DNA of 64,000 bases from Streptomyces sp. Ru62 (GTDB taxonomy: Bacteria > Actinomycetota > Actinomycetes > Streptomycetales > Streptomycetaceae): NCBI RefSeq assembly GCF_002920615.1, contig NZ_PQSU01000003.1, forward strand, positions 248,001 to 312,000, in the 5' to 3' direction. Under the pieces are notes generated by a model that was not told the origin of the DNA, did not search any database, and saw only the letters and a list, made by a program, of their open reading frames with translations. Below, in pieces: positions 45,034 through 53,500 of the stretch. Both the position numbers and the translations under genes were made by a program. Every line of letters begins with the position of its first letter. Within the stretch, counting starts at the first letter, position 1.

Positions 45034-45531
45034 TCAGCGTTGGAGACGGACGGTGAAGTGCCGCTCGGTGGCGCCCGCGGGAACGGTACGGACGAATCCC
45101 CGGGCGGTGCTGTAGGCGCCCGAGCCGCCGGTGATGCCGACGTCGACGGAGGACGGGGCGGGCAGGTGCAGCAGCGATTGCGCGCTGAACTGCCCCTCGG
45201 GAAGCGCGAAGGTGCCGATGCACTGGAGGGCGGCCGGGCTGACCCGGGTGAAGGTGCAGACCGAACTGTGATCGCCCACCTTCTCGCCGTCGCGGTAGAG
45301 GTCCTCGTGCACGATCCGCTGATCGCCCACGCTGATGCCCGGTTCGCCCAGATCGACGTCCCCGGACGAGGTCTGCTGGCCGACCAGTTCGAAGGTTGTC
45401 GCGTGCGGCCTCGCGACGGTCGCGTCCGCCGACGCCGACGGTGCGAGCGCCGCACCGCCGGCGACGGCCACGGCGGCTCCGGCGGCGGCCAGCAGGTAGC
45501 GCGCCCTGCGTGTTCCGGTGATGTCCGGCAT
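45034..45531 (-). CDS. Secreted AOC-barrel/dirigent-like protein
   Basis: This 165-residue protein has a signal peptide (RYLLAAAGAAVAVAGGAALAP, cleavage near SASA-D). The mature part has an allene oxide cyclase-like beta-barrel: FELVGQQTSSGDVDLGEPGI, GDQRIVHEDLYRDGEKVGDH, then GITGGSGAYSTARGFV. The pattern GGTGxYxxARG is typical of dirigent/AOC barrels in Streptomyces. Function in bacteria is unclear. It lies 65 bases downstream of a membrane-protein gene on the same strand. Confidence 0.8.
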   Translation of the reverse strand: MPDITGTRRARYLLAAAGAAVAVAGGAALAPSASADATVARPHATTFELVGQQTSSGDVDLGEPGISVGDQRIVHEDLYRDGEKVGDHSSVCTFTRVSPAALQCIGTFALPEGQFSAQSLLHLPAPSSVDVGITGGSGAYSTARGFVRTVPAGATERHFTVRLQR

Positions 45532-45596
45532 CTGTGTGCTCTTTCTGTTCAGGGGACTGTGAAGTGGGGCCGACCGCCCCGGCAGGGGCGGCGGAG

Positions 45597-46592
45597 TCAG
45601 GCGGTGGCGAACGCGCGCCGCCGTGCCCGGCGGCCACGCGGGACGAGGAGCACCGCGGCGACGACGGCCCACAGGGCCAGCGTCATGACGGGTCCTGCCG
45701 CGTGCGCGCCGTGGAAGTAGCTGAGGTCGGCGATGGCGCGGACCGCGGCGCCGGGTGGCAGCAGCGCGGAGACGGCCCGGGCCGCGGCGGGCAGCAGGTC
45801 CGCCCCGATGGTGGCACCGCTGGTGGCGTTGCCGACGGTGAGGAGCAGGAGGGTGGCGACCGGCAGCCCGATGGGGCCGAGGTAGGTGCCGAGCAGCTTG
45901 GTGGTGAAGGCGGCCGCCGCCGCGAGCAGGGCGAGGGTGGCGATCAGTGGGACGACCGGTGCCGGAACCGCTCCCAGCACCGGCCCCGCGATGATCGCGG
46001 CCACGGTGCCGATGGCCGCGGAGGCGCCGGTCAGCAGCCAGAACCGGTGGCGCAGACGGAGGAGACCGGCCAGGCCGACGGCGTTCGAGCCGAGCACGAA
46101 ACCGGCCAGGGTGACGCCGAAGGCCAGGTAGAAGCCGGCCAGCCCGCGGGCGTCGTAGTGGGCCAGCGGCCGGACGTCCTCGGTGCTGACGCGCATGCCC
46201 GCCCCCTGGGCGTAGGCGCCGACGAGGGACTTCACGGCGGCTGTGGTGGACGTGCCGTTGGCCCCCGCCACCTCCAGGCGCAGCTCGCCCGGACCGTCGC
46301 TGCTGAGCGCGGCGACGACGTCGTGGTGCTCCAGGGCCCGGCGGGCCGCGTCGGCGTCGGCGGCGGGGCGCACCTCGACGCTGTCGCCGAGTGCCCGGTG
46401 CATCTCGCCCGGCAGGTCGGTACCGGCGACGGCGAGGGGGACGTGGTGCGGCTGCGGGTCGCGCTGGAGCCCCACGTAGCAGCTGACGAAGGCCGCAACG
46501 ACGATCAGGGCGATGAGGGCCGGTTGCAGCCAGGCTCTGACCGGCGGCCGACGGTGGACGGCGGTGTGACCGGCCGGGGCGGGGGTTTCCAT
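45597..46592 (-). CDS. YhgE/Pip-like (ABC-2 type) membrane protein
   Basis: This 331-residue protein has one N-terminal membrane segment (WLQPALIALIVVAAFVSCYVG), an extracellular domain of about 110 residues and five C-terminal membrane segments. This resembles DUF3533/YhgE-Pip proteins, which relate to ABC-2 exporters and phage-infection proteins. ATG 46592 is chosen at the beginning of the family-like part. No ATPase is adjacent. It may form an operon with the AOC-barrel gene. Confidence 0.7.
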   Translation of the reverse strand: METPAPAGHTAVHRRPPVRAWLQPALIALIVVAAFVSCYVGLQRDPQPHHVPLAVAGTDLPGEMHRALGDSVEVRPAADADAARRALEHHDVVAALSSDGPGELRLEVAGANGTSTTAAVKSLVGAYAQGAGMRVSTEDVRPLAHYDARGLAGFYLAFGVTLAGFVLGSNAVGLAGLLRLRHRFWLLTGASAAIGTVAAIIAGPVLGAVPAPVVPLIATLALLAAAAAFTTKLLGTYLGPIGLPVATLLLLTVGNATSGATIGADLLPAAARAVSALLPPGAAVRAIADLSYFHGAHAAGPVMTLALWAVVAAVLLVPRGRRARRRAFATA

Positions 46593-46832
46593 GATGAGGC
46601 TCTCTGACGGTGGGTCGGGGAGTGTGCGGGGGCATGTATGGGGCCGCACAGGGCGCGACCTGGCTTACGAGCATATGCTCCTATTTTGGTGGTGGCAAGA
46701 GCGGAGACCCTGTCAGGGGCGGGGAACGGGCGCGAGACCGTCGAGACGTCGGGGAACGACCACCGGGCACGCATCGCCGCGGTGACGCCGGCCGGACGTG
46801 CGGTGACCGTTCCCGTCGTGCCGCCGTTCCCG

Positions 46833-46888
46833 CAGTGCCGCCGTGCCGCCGTGCCGCAGTGCCGCCGTGCCGCCGTGCCGCTGTGCAG
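46833..46888. repeat. Octanucleotide microsatellite
   Basis: Six 8-base units (CAGTGCCG or CCGTGCCG) form two exact 24-base copies at 46833-46856 and 46857-46880, followed by a degenerate unit. It lies just after the end of the nitrile hydratase operon. Region 46593-46912 holds no supported gene. Confidence 0.8.
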
Positions 46889-46912
46889 ACGTGCCGCCAC
46901 GGCCACGGCGGC

Positions 46913-47281
46913 TCAGTGCGGATGCGGATGCGGAGGGGAGTGGTCGTCGGAGTGGTCGTGGCCGGCAGGGCGCTGGGCCAGCGCTCCGGCGCGCGCGGTG
47001 ACCTCCTCCGGTGTCACGGCGCACAGGCCGGTGAGGACGTCCTCCAGGGCGGCGAGCCAGAGCCGGTAGTAGTCGTAGGGCTCGTCCGGCGCCGCCGTGG
47101 ACTCCCAGGCGGTGATCCGGGCGACCAGCGCGGCCTGGAACTCGGGCCAGGTGAACGCGCCCGCCTCGTACAGGCTGACGGCCATGCCGAAGGCGCGGCT
47201 CTCCCACGGCTCGGCGAACACCAGCTCGCCGTTGGAGCGCGGCGGTGCGGCCGGCCCCTCGATCTCCAGCGGCGCGCTCAC
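46913..47281 (-). CDS. Nitrile hydratase accessory protein (metal chaperone)
   Basis: This 122-residue protein matches the nitrile hydratase accessory family, whose sequence resembles the N-terminal part of the beta subunit ([24 protein letters not shown]). The C terminus is His-rich ([16 protein letters not shown]), suited to binding cobalt. Such activators load the metal into the alpha subunit and help oxidise its cysteines. GTG 47281 overlaps the alpha-subunit stop, so the two are co-translated. Confidence 0.88.
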   Translation of the reverse strand: MSAPLEIEGPAAPPRSNGELVFAEPWESRAFGMAVSLYEAGAFTWPEFQAALVARITAWESTAAPDEPYDYYRLWLAALEDVLTGLCAVTPEEVTARAGALAQRPAGHDHSDDHSPPHPHPH

Positions 47282-47877
47282 GGTGCCGCCACCTTCGCCA
47301 CGCCGACCATCGCGTCCCGCGTCACCAGAGGCACGAGCTCCTCCTCGGACAGGTGCTCGGTTCCGGCCGGACGCTCGGGCAGCACGAGCCAGCGGACCTC
47401 GGCGGTGGAGTCGTGGACGGTGATGCGGACGTCGTCGTCCAGGTCGAGTCCCATCTCGGACAGTACGGTGCGCGGTTCCTTGACCACGCGCGAACGGTAG
47501 GCGGGGTCCTTGTACCAGCTCGGCGGCAGGCCCAGCACCGGCCACGGGTAGCAGGAACACAGCGTGCACACCACCACGTGGTGGGTGGTCGCCGTGTTCT
47601 CCACCACCACGATGTGCTCACCCTGCGCCCCGGAGAAGCCCAGCTCCTTGATGGCCGCCGTGCCGTCCTTGAGCAGCCGGCGCCGGTACTCCGGGTCCGT
47701 CCACGCCTTCGCGACGACCTTGGCGCCGTTGAGCGGACCGACCTGGGTCTCGTAGGTGGTGATGATCCCGTCCATCACCTTCGGGTCGATCAGACCCCGC
47801 TCCGTGAGCAGCTGCTCCAGCGCCTCCGTGCGCAGGGAGGGGGGAAGGCGGTCGCCCGTTCCGCTGGTGGTGGTCAT
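47278..47877 (-). CDS. nthA: Nitrile hydratase alpha subunit, cobalt type
   Basis: This 199-residue protein has the metal site CTLCSC (residues 104-109), in which Cys107 and Cys109 become oxidised and bind the metal. The Thr form (CTLCSC) marks the cobalt type; iron enzymes have CSLCSC. The enzyme hydrates nitriles to amides. The gene overlaps the beta-subunit stop. The order beta-alpha-activator is that of cobalt enzymes. Confidence 0.93.
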   Translation of the reverse strand: MTTTSGTGDRLPPSLRTEALEQLLTERGLIDPKVMDGIITTYETQVGPLNGAKVVAKAWTDPEYRRRLLKDGTAAIKELGFSGAQGEHIVVVENTATTHHVVVCTLCSCYPWPVLGLPPSWYKDPAYRSRVVKEPRTVLSEMGLDLDDDVRITVHDSTAEVRWLVLPERPAGTEHLSEEELVPLVTRDAMVGVAKVAAP

Positions 47878-48554
47878 GAGGTTCGCTCCAGATAGCTCTC
47901 GTACATCTCGACGGTGAGGGCGAAGGGTGCGGCGTCGGCGCCCCACAGCTCGCGCGAGTCGAACCGCACGGAGTAGACGTGCTGCGGGTTCTCGCCGAGG
48001 AAGTGCGCGTTGGTGTCCGGCAGCACGGAGGCGGGCTGGACGCGCTCGACGACACCGACGTGTCCGCGCACGTAGGCCGGCAGCCGGGTGTGGCCGGGCA
48101 CTGGCATGTCCCTGGTGCGCACCCGCTCTCCGGCGGTGAAGGCCGGGTCGGTGTCGACGGTGCGCAGCGAGCCGGCGCCTACCGGCGCCGCGGTCGGCGC
48201 GTAGTCGGGCCGCGGGGCCGGGACGGGCGGCTCCTCGACGTGCTCGCCCCGCAGATTGCGGGCGCGGGCGTCGATCGCGTCCGGAGCCAGGGTGGCGCTT
48301 TCGGTGAGCATCAGCTCCGCGCCGTTGAGCCAGCGCCCGTAGTAGCCGTCGTCCAGGTAGGCGGCCCGGTCGAGGCGCTCCATGGCATGGCGGAAGGCGT
48401 CCGCGTTGTAGCCGCCGCACGCGATGCGGCTGGCAAGGAGCGCCAGGGCGAACGCCCGGCCCTGCCAGGGTTGTTCGAAGACCGGTTCATCGGCCCTCGG
48501 TGGGTGAAGGGGGCCCCATCCCGGGGTGCCCCCCATATCGGCGATGCCGTCCAT
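47874..48554 (-). CDS. nthB: Nitrile hydratase beta subunit
   Basis: This 226-residue protein starts [15 protein letters not shown], the family's usual opening. It has the conserved ending [29 protein letters not shown] and [13 protein letters not shown]. It pairs with the alpha subunit and covers its metal site. ATG 48554 follows GAGAGG. It is the first gene of a three-gene operon; no amidase or regulator is adjacent. Confidence 0.93.
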   Translation of the reverse strand: MDGIADMGGTPGWGPLHPPRADEPVFEQPWQGRAFALALLASRIACGGYNADAFRHAMERLDRAAYLDDGYYGRWLNGAELMLTESATLAPDAIDARARNLRGEHVEEPPVPAPRPDYAPTAAPVGAGSLRTVDTDPAFTAGERVRTRDMPVPGHTRLPAYVRGHVGVVERVQPASVLPDTNAHFLGENPQHVYSVRFDSRELWGADAAPFALTVEMYESYLERTS

Positions 48555-48912
48555 GGGTGACCTCTCGTGCATATGCCTGATAAGGGCCATTTTCGATCAC
48601 ATTGGGGCGAATGGCTCGATCGGCGAGGTGCGAACCCCGGTGAATCCGCCGCGGGGTGCCGTGCGCGGGGAGCGGCGGGTGGCCCGCTCGCCCAGCAGGC
48701 CGAACGTGGCGCCGAGCGTCGCCCGCAGCGCCGGCAGGGCGAGGGCGACGGCGGTGACGGCGACGGCGGCGTCACGCGGCCGACGACCCGCCACCGCCAT
48801 GGAGTCGCCGGCTGCGGGACAGGGGTGGATGCGGCATGGGGGCTCCTTCGTGGGGGCCTCGGGGCAGCGGTGCCAGGTTCATCACCGGGTCGGCTCTGTG
48901 CCCGTGCCCGCG

Positions 48913-49455
48913 TCACCGTTGCGGCTCGGCGAGCCGCAGCAGAACGTCACACAGCACACCCGGTGACTCGGAAGGGACGCACAGGCGCACATGGCCGGCG
49001 GCGCGGACGACCGACAGGGCCGGGTCCGGGGCCGTGTCCTGCGGGGAAGGGTCCGGCCGGAGGGTCACCGACCTGCCGCGGGCGTCGAGCGACCACCGCC
49101 CCGTGCCCGCTAGCCCCGCGCCCGACGGCGTACCGACCGGCGCACCGGCCGCCGGGAAACGGCCACTCGGCGGCGAACTCGACCTGCCCGCCCCCGTCGC
49201 CCTCCGCCCTCAAGGTGCCGAGGAGCGCCGAGCGGGAGGGGGCGGTTGAACCAGGGCTTGGCGTCGTGCGCGGCGACGGCACGCCAAGGCCATGGCGCCG
49301 GCCGCCGCGGCGGCCACGCCCGCGAACACCGCGCGACGCCGCCACCGCACCGGTCGCCGCTCCTCCTCACGCACCGTGCCGCCGCTCTCCCGCACCAGTC
49401 GGTCTCCGATCCCTGCCGTGGCGATCACCGATCCGGCCGGACGGGGTGCGCGCAA
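48913..49455 (-). pseudogene. Decayed gene for a membrane-anchored protein (several frameshifts)
   Basis: No single frame is open, but coding-like stretches with high third-position GC follow each other in three frames. They are a membrane segment (AVFAGVAAAAAGAMALACRRR), then KPWFNRPLPLGAPRHLEG, then GQVEFAAEWPFPGGRCAGRY, and finally GTGRWSLDARGRSVTLRPDP running to LRLAEPQR and a stop at 48913. At least two or three shifts are needed to join them. No family is recognised. Region 48555-48912 holds nothing I can support. Confidence 0.5.
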
Positions 49456-49567
49456 GCCGCTCCCCAGGGCCGGTGGCGGTGGCGGCGGAGTGGTCTCCTG
49501 CGGGCGTGCGTTCGCCGGTTTCCGGAAAAACTGCCCCCAGCGTGGTAACAGCTGTTACCGTCGAGGT

Positions 49568-49807
49568 ATGGCGAAGACACAGCTGGGCGCGCGCGTCGAT
49601 GAGGAGATCGCGGAACTGGCCCGGGCCCGGGCCAGGGACCGCGGCCTGAGCGTCGGCGACTACATCGCCTCCCTCGTACGGGACGACACCGGCGGACTGC
49701 GGCAGCGCGGCATGGACGCGGCCCGCCGGTTCCTCGACGAGCACCAGGCCGTCTTCGACGCGGCCGAGGACGCGGACCGGGGCACCCCGGGCGTGCACGC
49801 GGCCTGA
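49568..49807 (+). CDS. Antitoxin-like small protein (ribbon-helix-helix type)
   Basis: This 79-residue protein opens with AKTQLGARVDEEIAELARARA, a ribbon-helix-helix-like strand and helix. An acidic C terminus follows (ARRFLDEHQAVFDAAED), as in toxin-neutralising tails. Its stop overlaps the start of the next gene (TGATG). This size, order and overlap are typical of type II toxin-antitoxin pairs. It probably also represses its own promoter. Confidence 0.72.
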   Translation: MAKTQLGARVDEEIAELARARARDRGLSVGDYIASLVRDDTGGLRQRGMDAARRFLDEHQAVFDAAEDADRGTPGVHAA

Positions 49808-50184
49808 TGGAGCTGTACATCGACGTCCCCTGGATCCTTGAGGTCGCGGAGCTGGCCGGGGCGCGGGACCCGGCCCCCGAGGACTACGGCGTGCCGGTGG
49901 CCGCTGTCGCCTGCCACCGCGCGGAACTGCTGGAGCGACCCGTCTACGACGGTCCTTTCGCCCGGGCCGCCGCCCTGGTGCACATCCTGGGGCGCTGCCG
50001 CTGGCTGGAGCGCTCCAACATGGCCGTCGCGGCGGCGACGGGCGTGATGTACCTGGAAGCCTCCGGCATCCCGGTCAAGCCCACCCGCGACGACGCCGTG
50101 GCCCTGCGCGACCTCCTGCGGGATCCCCAGTGCACCGCACCGGGGATCGCCGCCCTGCTGCGCACCTGGCCCCGGGCGACCTGA
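49807..50184 (+). CDS. Fic/Doc-like toxin with degenerate active site
   Basis: This 125-residue protein resembles Doc-type proteins: an N-terminal beta/helix region (MELYIDVPWILEVAE), then LERPVYDGPFARAAALVHILG, then a C-terminal NMAVAAATGVMYLEASG, which corresponds to the part after the Fic motif (usually HxFxDGNKRTA). The catalytic His and the GNKR residues are replaced here (RCRWLERSNMAVAAA). It may have lost AMPylation or kinase activity, or it may act differently. It is coupled to the antitoxin-like gene. Confidence 0.65.
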   Translation: MELYIDVPWILEVAELAGARDPAPEDYGVPVAAVACHRAELLERPVYDGPFARAAALVHILGRCRWLERSNMAVAAATGVMYLEASGIPVKPTRDDAVALRDLLRDPQCTAPGIAALLRTWPRAT

Positions 50185-50206
50185 CCGCCACGTCCGCCCG
50201 TCGCGT

Positions 50207-50581
50207 TCAGGACCACATCGCCTGGGCGATGGCGGCGCCGATGAACGCGGCACCGAGGCCGGTCACCACGCTGGCGATCACGTTGGCGGCGGCGAAGAAC
50301 CTGGCGCCGCTCTCGGCCAGCCGCAGCGTCTCGTAGGAGAACGTCGAGTACGTGGTCAGGGCGCCGCAGAACCCGGTGCCGAGCAGAAGGTGCACCGAGT
50401 GGGAGGCGGCGCCGTAGGTCACGGCACCGGACAGCACGCCCAGGACCAGGCAGCCGGTCACGTTGACGACGAACGTGCCCCAGGGGAAGACGGTGCCGTG
50501 CCGGGCCTGTACGGCGCGGTCGGTCAGGTACCGCAGCGGCGCTCCGACCACGGCACCGGCGATGACGAGGAGCCAGTTCAC
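50207..50581 (-). CDS. crcB: Fluoride ion channel CrcB/FluC (second subunit)
   Basis: This 124-residue protein has four hydrophobic segments and the family motifs [22 protein letters not shown] (Asn of the pore) and [12 protein letters not shown] (Phe-box and Na site). Two short FluC proteins form an antiparallel dimer that lets fluoride out. It overlaps the DUF190 gene. GTG 50581 is the start. Confidence 0.93.
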   Translation of the reverse strand: MNWLLVIAGAVVGAPLRYLTDRAVQARHGTVFPWGTFVVNVTGCLVLGVLSGAVTYGAASHSVHLLLGTGFCGALTTYSTFSYETLRLAESGARFFAAANVIASVVTGLGAAFIGAAIAQAMWS

Positions 50582-50934
50582 TTCGCCTGCTTCTCCCTGT
50601 CCTGTCGGACGTAGTGGATGACCTCGCACTCGTCGAGGATCACCAGCCCCTCCGTGACCAGTTCGTCCAGTCGGGGAAGGAAGGCGCGGACGCGGGCCGC
50701 GTCGTCCACGATGACGATCGCCACGGGCAGGTCCTCGCTGAGCGACAGAAGGCGGCTGGTGTGGATCAGGGAGGAGGCGCCATAGCCCTCGATGCCCTTG
50801 AAGGCGCTCGCGCCGGCCAGCCCGGCCTCGTGCGCGCGGTGGATGATCTCGTTGTAGAGCGGCTTGTGATGGAAGGTCTCGCCCTCGCTGACGAAGATGG
50901 TCAGGCGGAGCGCGGAGCCGTGCAGCCGTGTCAC
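50578..50934 (-). CDS. DUF190-family protein
   Basis: This 118-residue cytoplasmic protein has the DUF190 pattern: [39 protein letters not shown] and a C-terminal EVIHYVR. This PII-like fold is regularly found between two crcB genes in actinobacteria. A regulatory or nucleotide-sensing role is possible. GTG 50934 overlaps the crcB stop upstream. Confidence 0.9.
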   Translation of the reverse strand: MTRLHGSALRLTIFVSEGETFHHKPLYNEIIHRAHEAGLAGASAFKGIEGYGASSLIHTSRLLSLSEDLPVAIVIVDDAARVRAFLPRLDELVTEGLVILDECEVIHYVRQDREKQAK

Positions 50935-51422
50935 TTCGTCCTCCTCGTCCTCCACGAGATCAGGCCGCGGGTGGCCGCTGCCGCGAGCCACACGGCCGCG
51001 AGCGCGGCGAACAGGGTGGCGGCCAGGTACGCCAGGCCGGTGCGGGCATGGCCGCCCTGCACCAGTTGGTGGATGTCGACGCTGTAGGTGGAGAAGGTCG
51101 TGAAGCCGCCCAGGACGCCGGTGCCGAAGAAGGGGCGCACCAGCCGGTGCGCGGCCCACACGTCCGTGATGACGACCATGAAGGCACCGATCACCGCGCA
51201 GCCGGCCGCGTTCACCACCAGGGTGGTCCAGGGGAAGGTGCCGGGTGCGGTCGGCCAGAGCAGGGAGGCGCCGTAGCGGGCCATGGCCCCCAGCGCGCCG
51301 CCGGCCGCGACGACCGCGATCACGGGCGCCTGCCCGTCGGCGAGTCCGCGGCGTCGCGTGGGCGCCGACGGTGTGACGCCGGGAACCGTGGGCTCCGTGG
51401 TCTGATCGCGGGGAGCTGTCAT
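50931..51422 (-). CDS. crcB: Fluoride ion channel CrcB/FluC (first subunit)
   Basis: This 163-residue protein has [26 protein letters not shown] and [12 protein letters not shown], the FluC pore motifs, and four membrane segments. Its N terminus has about 35 extra polar residues compared with the second copy. ATG 51422 follows AGGAG. It is the first gene of the three-gene fluoride operon. A riboswitch-like sequence lies in its leader. Confidence 0.92.
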   Translation of the reverse strand: MTAPRDQTTEPTVPGVTPSAPTRRRGLADGQAPVIAVVAAGGALGAMARYGASLLWPTAPGTFPWTTLVVNAAGCAVIGAFMVVITDVWAAHRLVRPFFGTGVLGGFTTFSTYSVDIHQLVQGGHARTGLAYLAATLFAALAAVWLAAAATRGLISWRTRRTK

Positions 51423-51478
51423 GGACGCGCGTCTCCTACTCGTGCGGCCGCCCGGCATGCGGGCGCGTGCGCTCACAA

Positions 51479-51536
51479 GCAGGGACTGTCGGCGGCGTCG
51501 ATGCCGCGGTTCGGGTGCGGCGAGCCCCACCGCCGC
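51479..51536 (-). promoter_or_regulatory. Candidate fluoride riboswitch
   Basis: On the minus strand, GGCGGTGGGGCTCGCC (51534-51519) resembles the P1/P2 part of the crcB motif. GAACCGC then opens a hairpin GCGGC-ATCGAC-GCCGC, followed by CGACAGTCCCTGC, which resembles the closing pseudoknot strand. It lies 57-114 bases upstream of the first crcB start. The sequence diverges from the consensus in some fixed positions, so this is a candidate only. Confidence 0.5.
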
Positions 51537-51628
51537 GCGACCGCCTGTTCCGGGCTGCCGTCGGTGACCAGGGTAACCGGGGGCACGGAGCACCGTCGCG
51601 CCGGCTGCCGTGGAGCGGCGTCGGGGGG

Positions 51629-52612
51629 TCAGCAGAGGTCGAGCGCCGCCCGCAGGTTGTGCTCGGCGATGCCCGCCATCGTCGCCCGGTCGGGAAAGTC
51701 CCCGTCGAGCAGCCGCAGCGGCCCCGCCGTCAGCGAGAGCCGCTGCGCCAGCAGGTAGAGCGCGAGCCGGTCCCCGTCCAGGCCGGCCACCGCCAGCGGC
51801 CCGTACGCGTCGCCCAGGCGGATCCGCAGGAAGACGTGCTCCCATTCGATGTCGAAGTACATCGTGCCCTCGATGTCGATCACCACGGGGTGGCCGTCCG
51901 CGTCGACCAGCACGTGGTCGGGTCCCAGCTCGCCGTGGACGACCGCGTACCGCTGGCGGGGCCGCACCGCGCCCGCCAGGTCCCGCAGCCGCTCCTCCAG
52001 CCGGACGCGGGCCGCGTCGATCCGCGGATCACGCGAGGCGGCCTCCGCGAGGTCCCGCAGCGCGCGGGCGAGGACGACCCCCTCGCACGACGTCCCGCGT
52101 GACGTCCCCCCGCCGTCGACCACGGCCACTTTGCCGTAACCGGGCGCCCGGTGACGCCGCATCGCCTCCAGCGCCTCCCCGAGCCGGTCCAGGACCGGGG
52201 CGGCGGCGCGGGGGTCGCGCGCCATGAGGTGCTGGAGGTTCTCCCCCCGGACGTCCTCCACGACCGCGAGATCGGACGGGCCGTGCACGCCGGCCCGCTT
52301 GGTCAGGCGGATCGCCGGGACACGGACGCCGAGCGCGTCCAGCCGCGCGTGCGCGGCCTCGAACAGGTCCAGCCCGAGACCGGGCGAGAACGGGTCGGTG
52401 AGGTCGTCGTCGCCCGGGGCCGCCGGCCAGTAGTTCTCGCCGTGGTCCCACACATACGCGACCGCCGTCGACGCGTCGTCCATCACCAGCCGGTACACGC
52501 CCTTCTTGCTGCCGCCCGCGAGCCGCTCGACCGCCTCCAGCCGTCGCCCACCGCCCAGCGCGGCCCGCGCCGCACCTGCCAACCGCTCGCGCGTCACTGC
52601 CCTGGGTGCCAC
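51629..52612 (-). CDS. Aminoglycoside-phosphotransferase-fold (APH) protein
   Basis: This 327-residue protein is of the APH/choline-kinase-like family. The catalytic loop is [14 protein letters not shown], and the metal-binding Asp is in VVIDIEG. The N-terminal part has [14 protein letters not shown] as a nucleotide loop. The Asp usual in HGDL is Glu here (HGEL). Such proteins phosphorylate small molecules or are uncharacterised kinases. No resistance role can be inferred. Confidence 0.82.
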   Translation of the reverse strand: MAPRAVTRERLAGAARAALGGGRRLEAVERLAGGSKKGVYRLVMDDASTAVAYVWDHGENYWPAAPGDDDLTDPFSPGLGLDLFEAAHARLDALGVRVPAIRLTKRAGVHGPSDLAVVEDVRGENLQHLMARDPRAAAPVLDRLGEALEAMRRHRAPGYGKVAVVDGGGTSRGTSCEGVVLARALRDLAEAASRDPRIDAARVRLEERLRDLAGAVRPRQRYAVVHGELGPDHVLVDADGHPVVIDIEGTMYFDIEWEHVFLRIRLGDAYGPLAVAGLDGDRLALYLLAQRLSLTAGPLRLLDGDFPDRATMAGIAEHNLRAALDLC

Positions 52613-52705
52613 GTCCCGCCCGTCCCTCCGTCACGTCAACTCGCGCACTGTACGGGAGCGTTGGAAGCGTGGCGACTCGGAGAGGAGGACGCGCGCCCTC
52701 TCGCC

Positions 52706-52726
52706 TAAAATGGACCGGCAAGTCCA
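52706..52726 (+). promoter_or_regulatory. TetR promoter/operator
   Basis: A -10-like TAAAAT (52706-52711) runs into the inverted repeat TGGAC-CGGCAA-GTCCA (52711-52726), about 30 bases upstream of the TetR start. It suggests self-repression. Confidence 0.55.
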
Positions 52727-52755
52727 GAGTGTGGGGTGGAGGAGGGCACGCGAGC

Positions 52756-53388
52756 ATGAGTGGTGGGACCGCACCGCGGCTGACCCCCAAGGGCATGGCC
52801 ACCCGGCGCCGCATCGTGGAGGGCGCGGCCGAGGAGATCCGCGAGCGGGGCGTCGCCGGGACGACACTCGACGACATCCGGGCGCGCACCGCGACCAGCA
52901 AGAGCCAGATCTTCCACTACTTCCCGGGCGGGCGGGAGGAACTGCTGCTGGCGGTGGCCGCCCGCGAGGCCGAACGCGTCCTGGAGGACCAGGAACCGCA
53001 CCTCAGCGACCTGACCACGTGGTCGGCCTGGCAGGACTGGCGGGACGCGGTCGTACGGCGGTACGAACAGCAGGGCGTCAACTGCCCGCTCGGCACGCTG
53101 ATCCTCGAACTCGGCCACACCACTCCGGCCGCACAGGCCCTCACGGCCCAGTTGGTCAGGCAGTGGCAGGCGGCGCTGCGCATCGGCATCCAGCACATGC
53201 AGGACAGCGGCCAGGCCGACCGCCGGCTGGACGCCGACCGGCTGGCCGCCGCGCTCGTGGCCGCGGTGCAGGGCGGCGTGACCATCCTGATGGCGACCGG
53301 CGCCATCGGACACCTGGAAGCGGCGCTCGACACGACGTTGGGGCTACTGCGCACCCCCGCCCTTCCGGCGGTCCGCCCCGCGACGTGA
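52756..53388 (+). CDS. TetR-family regulator
   Basis: This 210-residue protein has a TetR winged helix (RRRIVEGAAEEIRERGVAGTTLDDIRARTATSKSQIFHYFPG) and a ligand domain ending ALDTTLGLLRTP. It resembles the LmrA/YxaF subgroup in its SKSQIFHYF motif. ATG 52756 is chosen because the frame upstream is the promoter region. Target genes are unknown; the operator-like repeat upstream suggests autoregulation. Confidence 0.88.
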   Translation: MSGGTAPRLTPKGMATRRRIVEGAAEEIRERGVAGTTLDDIRARTATSKSQIFHYFPGGREELLLAVAAREAERVLEDQEPHLSDLTTWSAWQDWRDAVVRRYEQQGVNCPLGTLILELGHTTPAAQALTAQLVRQWQAALRIGIQHMQDSGQADRRLDADRLAAALVAAVQGGVTILMATGAIGHLEAALDTTLGLLRTPALPAVRPAT

Positions 53389-53402
53389 CACGACCGCGCC
53401 GA

Positions 53403-53461
53403 GCACGCCGTATCCATGAGGCGGTACGCCATTACATGAGTCGGCACGCCGCATCCATGAG
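53403..53461. repeat. Three short direct repeats upstream of the LysR gene
   Basis: GCACGCCGTATCCATGAG (53403-53420), a degenerate GTACGCCATTACATGAG (53424-53440) and GCACGCCGCATCCATGAG (53444-53461) recur every 20-21 bases, about two helical turns. They lie between the TetR and LysR genes and could be a multi-site operator. Confidence 0.65.
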
Positions 53462-53500
53462 TCCGGCGCAAGTCGGACACGGCTAGCATGCGGGCCCATC

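Noticed and set aside
48597-48800. A 67-residue minus-strand frame upstream of the nitrile hydratase operon
   Set aside because: It has one hydrophobic stretch but no ribosome site, no conserved motif and no clear coding bias.
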